Position numbers and translations under genes: made by a program | In this document: positions 34,055 to 42,914 of the stretch, one piece after another | Layout: every line of letters starts with the position of its first letter | How positions within the stretch are numbered: the stretch's first letter is position 1 | Source: Syntrophorhabdaceae bacterium | Lineage (GTDB): Bacteria; Desulfobacterota; Syntrophorhabdia; Syntrophorhabdales; Syntrophorhabdaceae | Direction of reading: 5' to 3' | NCBI GenBank assembly: GCA_028713955.1 | Contig: JAQTNJ010000003.1 | Location: 1-50,518 of the forward strand | DNA: 50,518 bases | The notes under the pieces: model-generated | Database searches by the model: none | What the model saw: only the letters and a program-made list of their open reading frames with translations | Told to the model about the DNA's origin: nothing

Positions 34055-35167
34055 ATGGTTTCTGAAAACAATTATGAGACGACAACATTCAGAGCTATGA
34101 AGAAAGATCGACTGACCGATGACGAGAGGATAGAGGCCTTATGGGCCAGACAAAAGCCTGACAGGGTTCCGATTTTTCCGTTTGCCGGCGGTTTTGCCTC
34201 ACTCAACGTGGGGTACAGCATCAACGACATATATACCGATTATAAGAAATGTATTGACGCACAGCGCTGGACCAGCGACCAGTACGGCTGGATGCCGGCC
34301 ACGATGTGCATAGTAGGTCCGCTTAGCGCTTCGCCGGTCGAAGAGTTTGGCGGCGAGGTCACGTACCCGACCGGTGAATATGCCCAGGCGCCGGGGGTGG
34401 CCCGGCGCCCGGTAGAAAAAGATGAGGACATACTGAACCTTCAGGTGCCGGATAATCTGGAGAACATTGGCAGCATACCGTTGACACTGAAAGCTACTGC
34501 TTACCAGTTACAGTTTGGAGGTGTGGTTGTCAGCCCAATTCTTGCCACACCGATGGATGCTGCAGGGGCCGTGGTAGGGGTGGAGAAGACATGTAAACTG
34601 ATGATCAAAAAGCCGGAATTAGTACATAAAGTCTTACGGGTATTAACGGATTTCCGTATTGCTCATGCTAAACTGTGGGCTGACAAGTTCGGTACTGATA
34701 GGTTAGTGCCTCTGGTGGGTGGGCCTACAAGTTCCAATCAGATAATATCTCCCAAACAGTTCAAAGAGTTTGTGCTGCCCTACGTCAAGGAGATGCACGA
34801 CAAACTCAGGGAGATGGGTTATAAACACATGCTGTTCCATGCATGTGGTGAACAGAATGCCAATATGCCTTTTTGGGCAGATGTCAACATGGGCGATCCT
34901 GGAATCATTAGCGTGGGACACGAGATCAGCCTTGAAACAGTGGCGAAGCATTTTCCTGATGACATTGCATTCGGTAATCTTGAGCCGGCCAAGATTCAAA
35001 CAGAGACCCCGGAACAGGTCTATAATGCCAGTAAAGAGATTATCTTAAAAGGCAAGACAATCCCGGGAGGGTTCATTTTTTCTTCTGGATGTGAAATGCC
35101 CCCAAAGGCTCCAGCCTACAATTTGTGGATGATGACAAAGGCTATCAATGATTTCGGATGGTATTAA
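34055..35167 (+). CDS. UroD-family corrinoid methyltransferase (MtaA/MtvB-like), first
   Basis: 370 residues with GGAGG upstream of the ATG. The protein is a UroD TIM barrel with the methyltransferase zinc motif: His and Cys in MLFHACGEQN and a later Cys in SSGCEMP. Enzymes of this type move methyl groups between a substrate such as a methoxylated aromatic, methylamine, methanol or methyl-CoM and the cobalt of a corrinoid protein. The corrinoid protein follows 52 bases downstream, then a close paralogue; both methyltransferases end in DFGWY. The substrate is not given by the sequence; O-demethylation of methoxy-aromatics would fit an aromatic degrader. Confidence 0.85.
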   Translation: MVSENNYETTTFRAMKKDRLTDDERIEALWARQKPDRVPIFPFAGGFASLNVGYSINDIYTDYKKCIDAQRWTSDQYGWMPATMCIVGPLSASPVEEFGGEVTYPTGEYAQAPGVARRPVEKDEDILNLQVPDNLENIGSIPLTLKATAYQLQFGGVVVSPILATPMDAAGAVVGVEKTCKLMIKKPELVHKVLRVLTDFRIAHAKLWADKFGTDRLVPLVGGPTSSNQIISPKQFKEFVLPYVKEMHDKLREMGYKHMLFHACGEQNANMPFWADVNMGDPGIISVGHEISLETVAKHFPDDIAFGNLEPAKIQTETPEQVYNASKEIILKGKTIPGGFIFSSGCEMPPKAPAYNLWMMTKAINDFGWY

Positions 35168-35219
35168 TACTTATTAAAATCAGTTGGTTGATTTTAAGAG
35201 AAAAAGGAGGAAATTGTTA

Positions 35220-35879
35220 ATGGCTACCGAAGAAAGGACGCAGGAACTGGTAAGAGGTTTATATGATGCAGTTGTTCAGATGGATGAAGATACCGTAAGT
35301 GAATTGAGCAAGGCCGTTGTGGAAGAGGGTGTCGATGCGTACTATGCTGTAATGCATGGACTGACGGCGGCAATGGACAAGGTTGGCGAACTGTATTCAA
35401 GTGGTGAATACTTTGTTCCGGAACTCTTACTTAGCGCGGATGCGCTTTATGCCGGGCTGAATGTTTTACGTCCCCACATCAAGCTTGGCAGAGATGAGAA
35501 GAAAAAACAGGTGATTATCGGTACGGTAGAGGGTGATATACATGATATTGGTAAGAATCTGGTGAGAATAATGTTTGAAGCTGCGGGTTGGGTAGTTCAT
35601 GACATGGGTAAAGACGTAACACTGTCAAAGTTTGTCGAGGAACAGACCAGAACGCATTCGGATGTCATAGCGCTTTCAGCCCTCATGACGACGAGTATGA
35701 CAGCTATGCCGAAGGTGATCGCAATGATTAAAGCCGAAGACCCGGGTGTTGCTGTTATGGTAGGGGGAGCTCCTTTGACGCGAGACATTGCCATACACTA
35801 CGGTGCCGATGGATATGCGGATAACGCAGGAGAGGCGGTCCGGGAAGCAAACGAAATGCTCGAGCGGGTCAAAAAGTAG
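35220..35879 (+). CDS. Corrinoid (B12-binding) methyl-carrier protein
   Basis: 219 residues from ATG 35220 behind AAAGGAGGAAA; the longer in-frame start at 35184 lacks a ribosome site. Residues 1 to about 90 form the helical cap domain (LVRGLYDAVVQMDEDTV, LYSSGEYFVPELLLSADAL). The cobalamin domain has the motif EGDIHDIGKNL, whose His is the lower cobalt ligand, then SALMTTSM and GGAPLT. Such MtvC/MtaC/MtbC-type proteins carry the methyl group on cobalt between two methyltransferases. It lies between the two zinc-motif UroD methyltransferases, an arrangement that lets both use it. Confidence 0.93.
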   Translation: MATEERTQELVRGLYDAVVQMDEDTVSELSKAVVEEGVDAYYAVMHGLTAAMDKVGELYSSGEYFVPELLLSADALYAGLNVLRPHIKLGRDEKKKQVIIGTVEGDIHDIGKNLVRIMFEAAGWVVHDMGKDVTLSKFVEEQTRTHSDVIALSALMTTSMTAMPKVIAMIKAEDPGVAVMVGGAPLTRDIAIHYGADGYADNAGEAVREANEMLERVKK

Positions 35880-35926
35880 TAGACAAATACTCTGTTGAAA
35901 TCGAAAAATATACAAGGAGATGATTT

Positions 35927-36985
35927 ATGAGGCAGGAAAAAATGACGTCAGTGGAGAGAATGGACGCATTGCTGAACGGAAGGTCCGTAGACCATGTGCC
36001 TCGACTTTCATTTATTCTCGGATTTTGTGCAAAGAATGTCGGGTATCCCGTAGCTTCTGTTTATAGCGATCCCGAAAAAAGTTTTTTAGCACAGATGCTG
36101 ACGAGGGAGCAATACGGCTATGACAGCGACCCGTTTTATGGATATGCGTCATTTGGAGGGTATGAATTCGGCGGAGAGATCAAGCTCCCGGATGGTGAAT
36201 ATGAACAGGCGCCATCACACGTTCGCTTTGCCGTGGAAAAGAAGCAGGACGTAGAAAAGCTGGAGTTGCCTGATGTCAAGACCGCGGGCATGCTGCCTCA
36301 AGCCATGCAGTTCTCCCGGAATCAGGTTGCCAACGGCATCGCGCCATCTGTGGTCGTTGGAGGCCCCTTTACCATTGCCGGCAATATCTGTGTTGTTGAT
36401 ACACTGTGCCGATGGGTGGTAAAGGAACAGGAAATAGTACACCGGCTTCTTCGTCTGGCTACCGACCATGTTCTTGACGTTGCGCGATTATGGGTAGAGA
36501 CCTTTGGCAAGGGGAGGGTCAAAATGCAGATATGGGAGCCTTTAGCTTCCAATCAAATCATCTCGCCGAAACATTTTGAGAAGCTTGTGCTTCCCTACCA
36601 GGCAGAACTTCACGAGAAGTTGCTTTCTATAGGTATTAAACACATACTCTGCCATATTTGCGGCGAACAGAATCAGAATCTGCCCTTTTGGGCGGATATA
36701 CCGATGGGTGACTTTGGTATTATCAGTATAGGCAGGGAAGTTGACATCAGTACAGCCATAAAGTACTTCGGAGATAGGTATGTTGTTGCGGGCAATATTG
36801 AGCCTGCAATGTTGCAGACAGGAACACCTAAGGAGGTATATGAACTCTGCCGGCAGGCGATTGAAAAAGGGAAACGCGCCCCGAAAGGGTTTGCATTAAT
36901 GGAGGGCTGCGAGGTTCCTGTAAATGCTCCCCCTTACAATATATACACGATGAAAAAGGCCGTTGATGACTTCGGATGGTATTAG
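35927..36985 (+). CDS. UroD-family corrinoid methyltransferase, second
   Basis: 352 residues behind CAAGGAGAT, 47 bases after the corrinoid protein. A paralogue of the methyltransferase at 34055: both share NQIISPK, the run EQNxNxPFWADxxMGDxGIIS and the ending DFGWY. The zinc motif is intact (ILCHICGEQN, then MEGCEVP). Two paralogues may have different substrates, or one may act as the demethylase and the other as the acceptor-side methyltransferase, since no MtrH-type methyl-tetrahydrofolate methyltransferase is encoded nearby. Confidence 0.85.
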   Translation: MRQEKMTSVERMDALLNGRSVDHVPRLSFILGFCAKNVGYPVASVYSDPEKSFLAQMLTREQYGYDSDPFYGYASFGGYEFGGEIKLPDGEYEQAPSHVRFAVEKKQDVEKLELPDVKTAGMLPQAMQFSRNQVANGIAPSVVVGGPFTIAGNICVVDTLCRWVVKEQEIVHRLLRLATDHVLDVARLWVETFGKGRVKMQIWEPLASNQIISPKHFEKLVLPYQAELHEKLLSIGIKHILCHICGEQNQNLPFWADIPMGDFGIISIGREVDISTAIKYFGDRYVVAGNIEPAMLQTGTPKEVYELCRQAIEKGKRAPKGFALMEGCEVPVNAPPYNIYTMKKAVDDFGWY

Positions 36986-37015
36986 GTTTGGATGACGGTC
37001 AGGCTATAAGAGAAT

Positions 37016-37903
37016 ATGGTATCTCATAAAGAAAGAGTTCTTAGTACCCTTCGACACCTCCGTACCAATGTGTTACCGAAGGGCGAACTTTTTCTGCCGA
37101 TCGACCTCCTCGACAGTTACTTCCCTGAGCAGAAAGGTGAGCACGTTAAACAACTGGCATCGGTCGCCCGATTGTTCGGACTATCTTTGCTGGGGGCCGA
37201 CCTCGGGGAAGAGAGACTGTACCCGCTTCTTGTGGAAAAGAGATTTAGAGAGCTTGATCAATTTTTCACGGTGGGGTGTATTGAAGGACCGGTATCACAC
37301 ATGATCGGGCATCTCGGGTTTTATGAAGCCATGACGTCTATCAGAAAGAATCCTCATCGTCTCGCTGAATTAACTGTACCTTTAATAAAAGATATAAAAA
37401 AAAAGTGCCTGCTCGCCCGCGATAACGGTTTCTGCGCAGTTGCGGTTGCCGATGATATTGCCGCCAACAGCGGACTTTTGTTTTCCCATGCCGATTTTGT
37501 GGACATAGCCCTGTCGTTATACAGGCAGATCGCTCAGGCCGTGAAGTCCGCCGGCCTTCTGCTGTTCTTCCATTCGGACGGCAACATAAGGGGCATTATC
37601 AGGTTCTTGATAGAGGAGGGATACGACTGCATCCACCCCGTTGATGCACAGGCAGGGATGTATCTGTATGAGATGAAGCAGAACTTCGGCAAAGAGGTAT
37701 CCTTCATGGGGCATATAGACATTGCAGCCTGGAATCCCAAACGGATCAGCGCAGAGATAGCACGGGCAGAAGGTGAGTTCAGAAATGGCGGGCTTATCCT
37801 TGGCTCATCCTGCGGTATAGCTTCCGATGTATCCGATGAGGCTGTGGCAATACTCTACCCGGATATCAAAAACCGGAGAGGACGGGGACATGGACCGACA
37901 TAA
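37016..37903 (+). CDS. UroD-fold protein lacking the zinc motif
   Basis: 295 residues, shorter than the two methyltransferases before it. The UroD outline remains (FTVGCIEGPVSHMIGHLGF, GFCAVAVADDIAANSGLLFS, YDCIHPVDAQAGM, MGHIDIAAWNP), but the zinc position reads FFHSDGN, with aspartate in place of cysteine, and the second cysteine is in GSSCGI. It is more like true UroD-like enzymes than MtaA and may be an auxiliary or substrate-binding methyltransferase homologue. Its 3' end overlaps the RACE gene by 14 bases, which shows coupling to corrinoid activation. The ribosome site before 37016 is weak. Confidence 0.72.
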   Translation: MVSHKERVLSTLRHLRTNVLPKGELFLPIDLLDSYFPEQKGEHVKQLASVARLFGLSLLGADLGEERLYPLLVEKRFRELDQFFTVGCIEGPVSHMIGHLGFYEAMTSIRKNPHRLAELTVPLIKDIKKKCLLARDNGFCAVAVADDIAANSGLLFSHADFVDIALSLYRQIAQAVKSAGLLLFFHSDGNIRGIIRFLIEEGYDCIHPVDAQAGMYLYEMKQNFGKEVSFMGHIDIAAWNPKRISAEIARAEGEFRNGGLILGSSCGIASDVSDEAVAILYPDIKNRRGRGHGPT

Positions 37904-39749
37904 AATAAGATTCCTTCCTTCACAGAGGACGGTCATTGCCGAACAAGGGAAGACTGTTATCGAAATCGCGAGGGAGGCGGGTGTCTACATGGAATCACCT
38001 TGTGGCGGAAAAATGAAGTGTGGCAGGTGCAAGATCCATGTGGCGGAGGGCAGGCTGAGCGATTTCAGAGAGGAGGAGTCAGCCTTTATCGGGGAGGAGG
38101 AAAGACAATACGGGTACCGACTCGCATGCGCGGCACGGATAGAAGGCGATTCGACACTATTTATCCCTGAAGAGTCTTTGTTTACCGGAACTGCAGCAAG
38201 GAAGGAATTCTCCGGCAGGGTGAGCGATGTGCGACCTGCCGTGCAAAACTACAATCTTGATCTTGCCGCAATGGTGGATTCCGAATCGGCTCTACTTGAC
38301 CAGGCTCTATCGGCCTTGAAGGATCAGTATGGACTGAAAGGGGTGATGGCCGAAGGTCCTGCATCGGATTTGGTCCAAAACGCAGTGAGCGTCAACGAAG
38401 TACATTTCACTGCTTCTTTGTGGATGGAGAAGGAGATCATCAGGAGTGTGCCAGGGTGGAACCATACTGCCCTTGGAATAGCGCTGGATATAGGCAGTAC
38501 CACTGTTGCGCTCTACCTGTGTGATCTCAGGAGCGGGGAGGTAATTGCAAGTGGTTTCTTTGCAAACCCGCAGATTGTATTCGGAGCGGACGTAATCTCC
38601 CGAATCACTTACTCTGTGGACCACCCGCAAACAGGTGTCAAAAGGATGCAAAAGATACTCATACGTTCCATTAACGAGGCAATTAACGATCTCACGGAAA
38701 GGGCGGGATACAAATACAGCGATGTGCTCGACATGACGGCCGTTGGGAATACGGTGATGCATCACATATTTCTCGGTGTCGCACCTGATCCCCTGGGATT
38801 CTGGCCTTTTGAACCCTCAATTCTATCCCCAATTGATGTGAGGGCCCGTGACTTAGGTATAAAAATTAACCCCACATCGTACCTTCATTTACTACCTGTC
38901 GAGGCAGGTTTTGTCGGTGCTGACAATGTTGCGGTGCTTATCTCACAGCAGCCTTACATCGAGGAACAACTGTCCCTCATCATCGACATCGGCACCAACG
39001 GAGAGGTTGTGCTTGGCAACAAGGAGAGACTTCTCTCATGTTCCTGTGCGACCGGCACTGCCCTTGAAGGGGCCACAATCTCATGCGGTATGAGGGGAAT
39101 AGCTGGAGCCATCGAAAAAGTGCGGATTGATCCGGATACTCTCGATGTGGATTACCAAGTGGTAGGTGAAGAGGGATGGGCAAGCGAACAGCCGCGTGCA
39201 GCCCTCAAACCTAAGGGTATATGCGGTTCGGGCATGATTGATGCACTTGCCCAGCTCTTTGCAGCCGGAATCATCGGCCAAAACGGGGCGTTTACGAAAG
39301 ACACAAGAGCGCACGGGCTCAGAACAGACCTAAAAAGATCTATGGAATTTGTTTTAGTGAGTGGAGATAAGACAGCAACGGGCAGGGCTATAGCGATCTC
39401 CCAGCATGACATCAGGCAACTTCAGCTTGCAAAGGCAGCTGTGCGTGCGGGCTGCCAGATATTGATGAGTAAATTCGGGATTGATACAGTGGAGAATGTA
39501 ACCATAGCCGGTGATTTCGGTATGCATGTGGACAAAAAAAGCGCCCTTACTATTGGGTTCTTTCCGCCCTGTAACCCTGAAAATGTATATTTTGCCGGAA
39601 ATGCAGCAGGGCACGGAGCGTATCTTGCCCTCATGGATGTGGAAAAAAGGATCGAGGCCGAAAGGATTGCAAAGTTTGTAACCCACGTTGAATTGGCCAA
39701 GGAGGAAAAGTTTCATAATGAGTTTGTAAAAGCCCTTTCTATACCTTGA
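37890..39749 (+). CDS. RACE-type corrinoid-protein reductive activator (2Fe-2S + ASKHA, DUF4445)
   Basis: 619 residues from ATG 37890, overlapping the previous gene by 14 bases; a frame from 37827 lies inside that gene. The N-terminal plant-type ferredoxin domain has CGGKMKCGRC and a fourth cysteine in RLACAAR. The C-terminal part is an actin-like ATPase: ALDIGSTTVALYL, AVGNTVMHH, IDIGTNGEVVLG and AGDFGMHVD. RACE proteins use ATP and a low-potential electron to bring inactive Co(II) corrinoid back to Co(I). Its place after the methyltransferases and corrinoid protein makes that target very likely here. Confidence 0.92.
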   Translation: MDRHKIRFLPSQRTVIAEQGKTVIEIAREAGVYMESPCGGKMKCGRCKIHVAEGRLSDFREEESAFIGEEERQYGYRLACAARIEGDSTLFIPEESLFTGTAARKEFSGRVSDVRPAVQNYNLDLAAMVDSESALLDQALSALKDQYGLKGVMAEGPASDLVQNAVSVNEVHFTASLWMEKEIIRSVPGWNHTALGIALDIGSTTVALYLCDLRSGEVIASGFFANPQIVFGADVISRITYSVDHPQTGVKRMQKILIRSINEAINDLTERAGYKYSDVLDMTAVGNTVMHHIFLGVAPDPLGFWPFEPSILSPIDVRARDLGIKINPTSYLHLLPVEAGFVGADNVAVLISQQPYIEEQLSLIIDIGTNGEVVLGNKERLLSCSCATGTALEGATISCGMRGIAGAIEKVRIDPDTLDVDYQVVGEEGWASEQPRAALKPKGICGSGMIDALAQLFAAGIIGQNGAFTKDTRAHGLRTDLKRSMEFVLVSGDKTATGRAIAISQHDIRQLQLAKAAVRAGCQILMSKFGIDTVENVTIAGDFGMHVDKKSALTIGFFPPCNPENVYFAGNAAGHGAYLALMDVEKRIEAERIAKFVTHVELAKEEKFHNEFVKALSIP

Positions 39750-39988
39750 TTCAAAGAACTCAACAATGGGGGCTATAGAGGACATGTAAGACCAAGCCAC
39801 ATTTTAATTCCATAGCTAAGTGGAAATCATTCGTCGCGCTTTTACAAATAGGGATAAAACGGGAAAGAAACGGAACAGGAGAGAATGCTATGCGGCAAAA
39901 ACCTCATACCGTACAAAGATTGGCATCTCATCGTCTGACTTTTAGGTTCGTGTAACACTAAAAGAATGAAAAAAAGGAGGAGCTACGA

Positions 39989-40996
39989 ATGTTTAACAAG
40001 GAAAAGTGTGATTTATGCGGAAGCTGTTTGGTATCGTGCGCATACGTTGATTATTCCAGAGAAAAGGCTTTTAAGGAGATGAGAGCGCTCATTGATAACA
40101 GTGAGGCGGAGATACTTCGGGACTGTATAACCTGTTTTGCATGTAATGAATACTGCGAAAAGGGTGCCAACCCTTTTGAACTAATAAGTGACCTTCAGGA
40201 GAAAAGGGGCACTATTTCTGTAACCCCACAGACATTAGGTATGTTCGAACAAATCATCGAAACACCAAGCATTATTATACGTGGAAGAACGACAAAACCA
40301 GTCCTTTCTCTGTGTGCGATTGAACCATTCATCGGACCTGACCTTTTGCAAAGCGAGCTATTCAAGGATATGACCCAGGTGAAAGGAGGGGACTATTTCT
40401 GTTACTATGCCATGCTTCATACGGGGAAAGCCAGTATACTGAACGGAAAAGGGAAGAAGTTTATACAGAATTTGATAAATCTAAATAGCGATGAAATCGT
40501 ATTTTTCCACGATGAATGCCATACTATGGTTACGAAGATGATGAAGGAAATAAAAATCCCATTCAAGGCTACACATATCCTTGGCTACATTAATAGCTAT
40601 TTAAAGGAAAATTGGCAACACGTAAAACCGATAAACAAAAAAATTGCCTATCAACGACCTTGTTCATCTCGGACGATACCCGAAATAGAAGTGCTGCTGC
40701 AGGAATTTTTTGAGTTAATAGGTGTTGAAAGAGTAAAGCGGAAATATGATGGAAAGGACGCTTTGTGTTGCGGGGCAGCGATTATGGGTCTTGGACAGTA
40801 TGGCCGGGGGGAAGAAGTTGTTGAGAAGAATATGAAGGACATTTTATCTTGTAAACCAGATGCTCTCGTATATCTGTGCCCTTTGTGCGGGCACTCCTTT
40901 GCTGAGCCTTGCAAGATGTACCAGTTACCCGCAATCTTTGTTGCCGATCTTGCAAGGATGGCCTTGAGGGAAATTCCTTTTCCCGAACAGAGCTGA
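39989..40996 (+). CDS. [4Fe-4S]/CCG-domain Fe-S oxidoreductase (HdrD/HdrB-like)
   Basis: 335 residues behind AAAGGAGGAG. Two ferredoxin-type clusters open the protein (CDLCGSCLVSC and CITCFACNEYC), followed by one complete CCG domain (LCCGAAIMG with CPLCG) and a weaker first half (HDECHTM, QRPCSSR). It resembles HdrD-like or LutA/GlpC-like electron carriers. Being the last gene of the methyl-transfer block, it may deliver electrons to RACE or take them from methyl oxidation. The 239-base gap before it (39750-39988) contains no gene I can support, and no promoter is clear. Confidence 0.8.
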   Translation: MFNKEKCDLCGSCLVSCAYVDYSREKAFKEMRALIDNSEAEILRDCITCFACNEYCEKGANPFELISDLQEKRGTISVTPQTLGMFEQIIETPSIIIRGRTTKPVLSLCAIEPFIGPDLLQSELFKDMTQVKGGDYFCYYAMLHTGKASILNGKGKKFIQNLINLNSDEIVFFHDECHTMVTKMMKEIKIPFKATHILGYINSYLKENWQHVKPINKKIAYQRPCSSRTIPEIEVLLQEFFELIGVERVKRKYDGKDALCCGAAIMGLGQYGRGEEVVEKNMKDILSCKPDALVYLCPLCGHSFAEPCKMYQLPAIFVADLARMALREIPFPEQS

Positions 40997-41234
40997 GGTA
41001 TTCCCTGACAATAAGGTAACAAAGGAGAGAAGACCCCTAACACCCCCCCCCCGTAAAAAAGGAGGCAAGAGGTTGGCTGCACAATAAGTGAAAATAGGGG
41101 GCTTGAAAAAAAGGGTCTATCAGTCAAAATAAGTTGTAGTAATAGCCGTAAAAGCATTTCTAAAATCATACGATCAAAACGAACCATACAAAAACTATAC
41201 AATTTTGAGGGTATCGAGGATGGGTGTGATGTGT

Positions 41235-41295
41235 AGCCTACTGAAAAAACTGGTGGAGCTGAAGGGGATCGAACCCTCGACCTCTTGACTGCCAG
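41235..41295 (-). repeat. Right att-like repeat (tRNA-Ala 3' part plus flank)
   Basis: The copy of 3636-3696 that belongs to the intact tRNA. It covers tRNA nucleotides 32-76 and 16 bases past the CCA end. Identity with the left copy ends at 41296, within the anticodon stem. Confidence 0.85.
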
Positions 41296-41326
41296 TCAAG
41301 CACTCTCCCAACTGAGCTACAGCCCC
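41251..41326 (-). tRNA. tRNA-Ala (anticodon GGC)
   Basis: 76 bases including encoded CCA. The acceptor stem GGGGCTG pairs with CAGCTCC and contains the G3-U70 pair that defines alanine tRNAs. The D-arm is GCTC/GAGT; the anticodon arm is CTTGA, loop CTGGCAG, TCAAG, giving anticodon GGC (codon GCC); the T-arm is GAGGG, loop TTCGATC, CCCTT. All four stems fold without mismatches other than G-T pairs. It is the attachment target of the putative island. Confidence 0.97.
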
Positions 41327-41336
41327 ACGGTCTATT

Positions 41337-41365
41337 TTTATAACAGCATACATGGCGTATGTCAA
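41337..41365 (-). promoter_or_regulatory. Promoter of tRNA-Ala
   Basis: Minus-strand TTGACA (41360-41365), exactly 17 bases, TATAAA (41337-41342), with the tRNA starting 10 bases downstream of the -10 box. A near-consensus sigma-70 promoter. Confidence 0.85.
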
Positions 41366-41457
41366 CGAACAAATATGGGTTATGCGCCAATGAAGCTTTC
41401 ATGCATGGTGAACCATGTGCCCCGCAAAAAGCGGAAACCTCCTGATCCATAAAATAA

Positions 41458-41485
41458 TTGCCATATCTTTTGTTTGTGGTATTCT
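41458..41485 (+). promoter_or_regulatory. Possible promoter of rmuC
   Basis: TTGCCA (41458-41463), 16-base spacer, TATTCT (41480-41485), 31 bases before the rmuC start, with AAAGGGAGG at the ribosome site. Confidence 0.4.
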
Positions 41486-41516
41486 AATCCTGAGCCTTGT
41501 ATGAAAGGGAGGACGA

Positions 41517-42902
41517 ATGGATACAGGAATATGGATGGTTGCCGGTATCATAATTGGCGCGGTCATCGCCTGGGTCATTGTTTCACAGCGTTACAATAAA
41601 AAACATGCTGAGTTGGAAGGCCGTGCAAGCTCAGCCGAGGCCGTTGCCGAGGAACGAGGGAAGCAGGGTCAGCAGAAGGATGAAGAAATCACAGGGCTGC
41701 GCAATGAGCTCAACCTCGCAAGACAGGCAAAGACAGAGGCCTCGGCAAAGCTCGAAGCGTCTCAGAAAAATCTCGATGAGCAAAAACAGCTTATTGAGAC
41801 AATGAAGAAGGATATGACCGACACCTTTAATGCGCTATCCGCTGCAGCGCTGAAAAGCAGCAGTGAGGATTTCCTGAGGCTTGCCGCAGAGCACATGGGT
41901 AAGGTTATCGAAACTACCAAAGGGAAGCTCGGGGAACATCAGGCAGCAATGGACGGAATGATAAAACCGCTCCAGGAAACACTGAAGAGGTATGAAGATC
42001 AGATCAACGTAATGGAGGGGGAGAGAAAAAAGGCGTATGGTACCCTTGAGGAGCAATTGAGAACTCTGGCGGCAACGAATGAAAACCTGAAAAAAGAGAC
42101 GAGCAACCTTGTTACCGCGTTGAGGAAGCCGCAGGTGAGGGGTCGCTGGGGCGAGATGCAGCTAAAACGGGTTGCAGAGCTCTCGGGCATGTCCGGACAT
42201 TGCGATTTTACCGAACAGCTATCGGTGGACACAGAAAAAGGGAGGATCAGGCCTGATATGGTAGTCCATCTGCCAATGGAGAGGGAGATCGTTGTTGATT
42301 CCAAGGTATCCCTCGAGGCATACCTCGATGCAATATCTGTCCAGACAGACGAAGAGAAAAGGGTAAAAATAGAAAGGCACGCCCAGCAGGTAAGGACCCA
42401 CATGATAAATCTTTCATCGAAGGAGTACTGGAATCAGTTCGATAAATCTCCTGAGTTTGTTGTGCTCTTTATCCCGGGAGAATCATTCCTAAGCGCGGCC
42501 CTTGATATTGACGCCAGCCTCATTGAAGATGGTATTCAGAGGAAGGTTATTATCGCGACACCGACAACCTTCATTGCATTGCTCCGTGCAATAGCATATG
42601 GCTGGCAGCAGGAAAGCATAACAAAAAATGCTCAGGAGATCAGCAAGCTCGGCAAGGAACTGTATGAACGGATCAGCACCATGATGAAACATTTTGACGA
42701 TGTTGGGTCTGCCATTAAAAAGACTACCGATGCGTATAACAGGACCATCGGTTCGCTGGAATCAAGGGTCCTGCCCTCTGCGAGGAGGTTCAAGGAGCTC
42801 GGCATAACGGGAACCGGTGAGGTGCCGGCACTGGAACAGATAGACCACACGCCAAGAAGCCTCGAAGAAATATCATCAGATATTAAGGATGATAAAGTGT
42901 AA
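41517..42902 (+). CDS. rmuC: DNA recombination protein RmuC
   Basis: 461 residues. An N-terminal membrane helix (WMVAGIIIGAVIAWVIV) is followed by a long coiled coil from about 25 to 195, rich in E, K and Q. The RmuC core then shows RGRWGEMQLKRVAELSGM, VDSKVSLEAY and ELYERISTM. RmuC is a nuclease-fold protein that limits inversions at short inverted repeats, which is apt in a region with many such repeats. It is the first housekeeping gene to the right of the island and reads away from it. Confidence 0.95.
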   Translation: MDTGIWMVAGIIIGAVIAWVIVSQRYNKKHAELEGRASSAEAVAEERGKQGQQKDEEITGLRNELNLARQAKTEASAKLEASQKNLDEQKQLIETMKKDMTDTFNALSAAALKSSSEDFLRLAAEHMGKVIETTKGKLGEHQAAMDGMIKPLQETLKRYEDQINVMEGERKKAYGTLEEQLRTLAATNENLKKETSNLVTALRKPQVRGRWGEMQLKRVAELSGMSGHCDFTEQLSVDTEKGRIRPDMVVHLPMEREIVVDSKVSLEAYLDAISVQTDEEKRVKIERHAQQVRTHMINLSSKEYWNQFDKSPEFVVLFIPGESFLSAALDIDASLIEDGIQRKVIIATPTTFIALLRAIAYGWQQESITKNAQEISKLGKELYERISTMMKHFDDVGSAIKKTTDAYNRTIGSLESRVLPSARRFKELGITGTGEVPALEQIDHTPRSLEEISSDIKDDKV

Positions 42903-42914
42903 ACAGATGCATTA

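Larger units (their letters stand above)
3636..41295. mobile_element. Putative tRNA-Ala genomic island bounded by 61-bp direct repeats
   Basis: The sequence at 3636-3696 recurs at 41235-41295 with one mismatch (3646 t, 41245 a). The right copy is the 3' part of an intact tRNA-Ala gene plus flank; the left copy is that 3' part alone. The interval holds accessory catabolism, envelope and methyl-transfer genes, while the genes to the right are housekeeping. The intact tRNA at one end and a displaced 3' fragment at the other, with the boundary at the anticodon loop, is the usual footprint of tyrosine-recombinase integration into a tRNA gene. No integrase, excisionase, conjugation or phage gene is seen inside, so the element is decayed, non-autonomous, or part of a longer tandem array to the left. 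Confidence 0.65.

Noticed and set aside
41043-41052. Run of ten C bases after the CCG Fe-S gene
   Set aside because: A homopolymer in non-coding DNA; possibly a length error, and no function can be argued.
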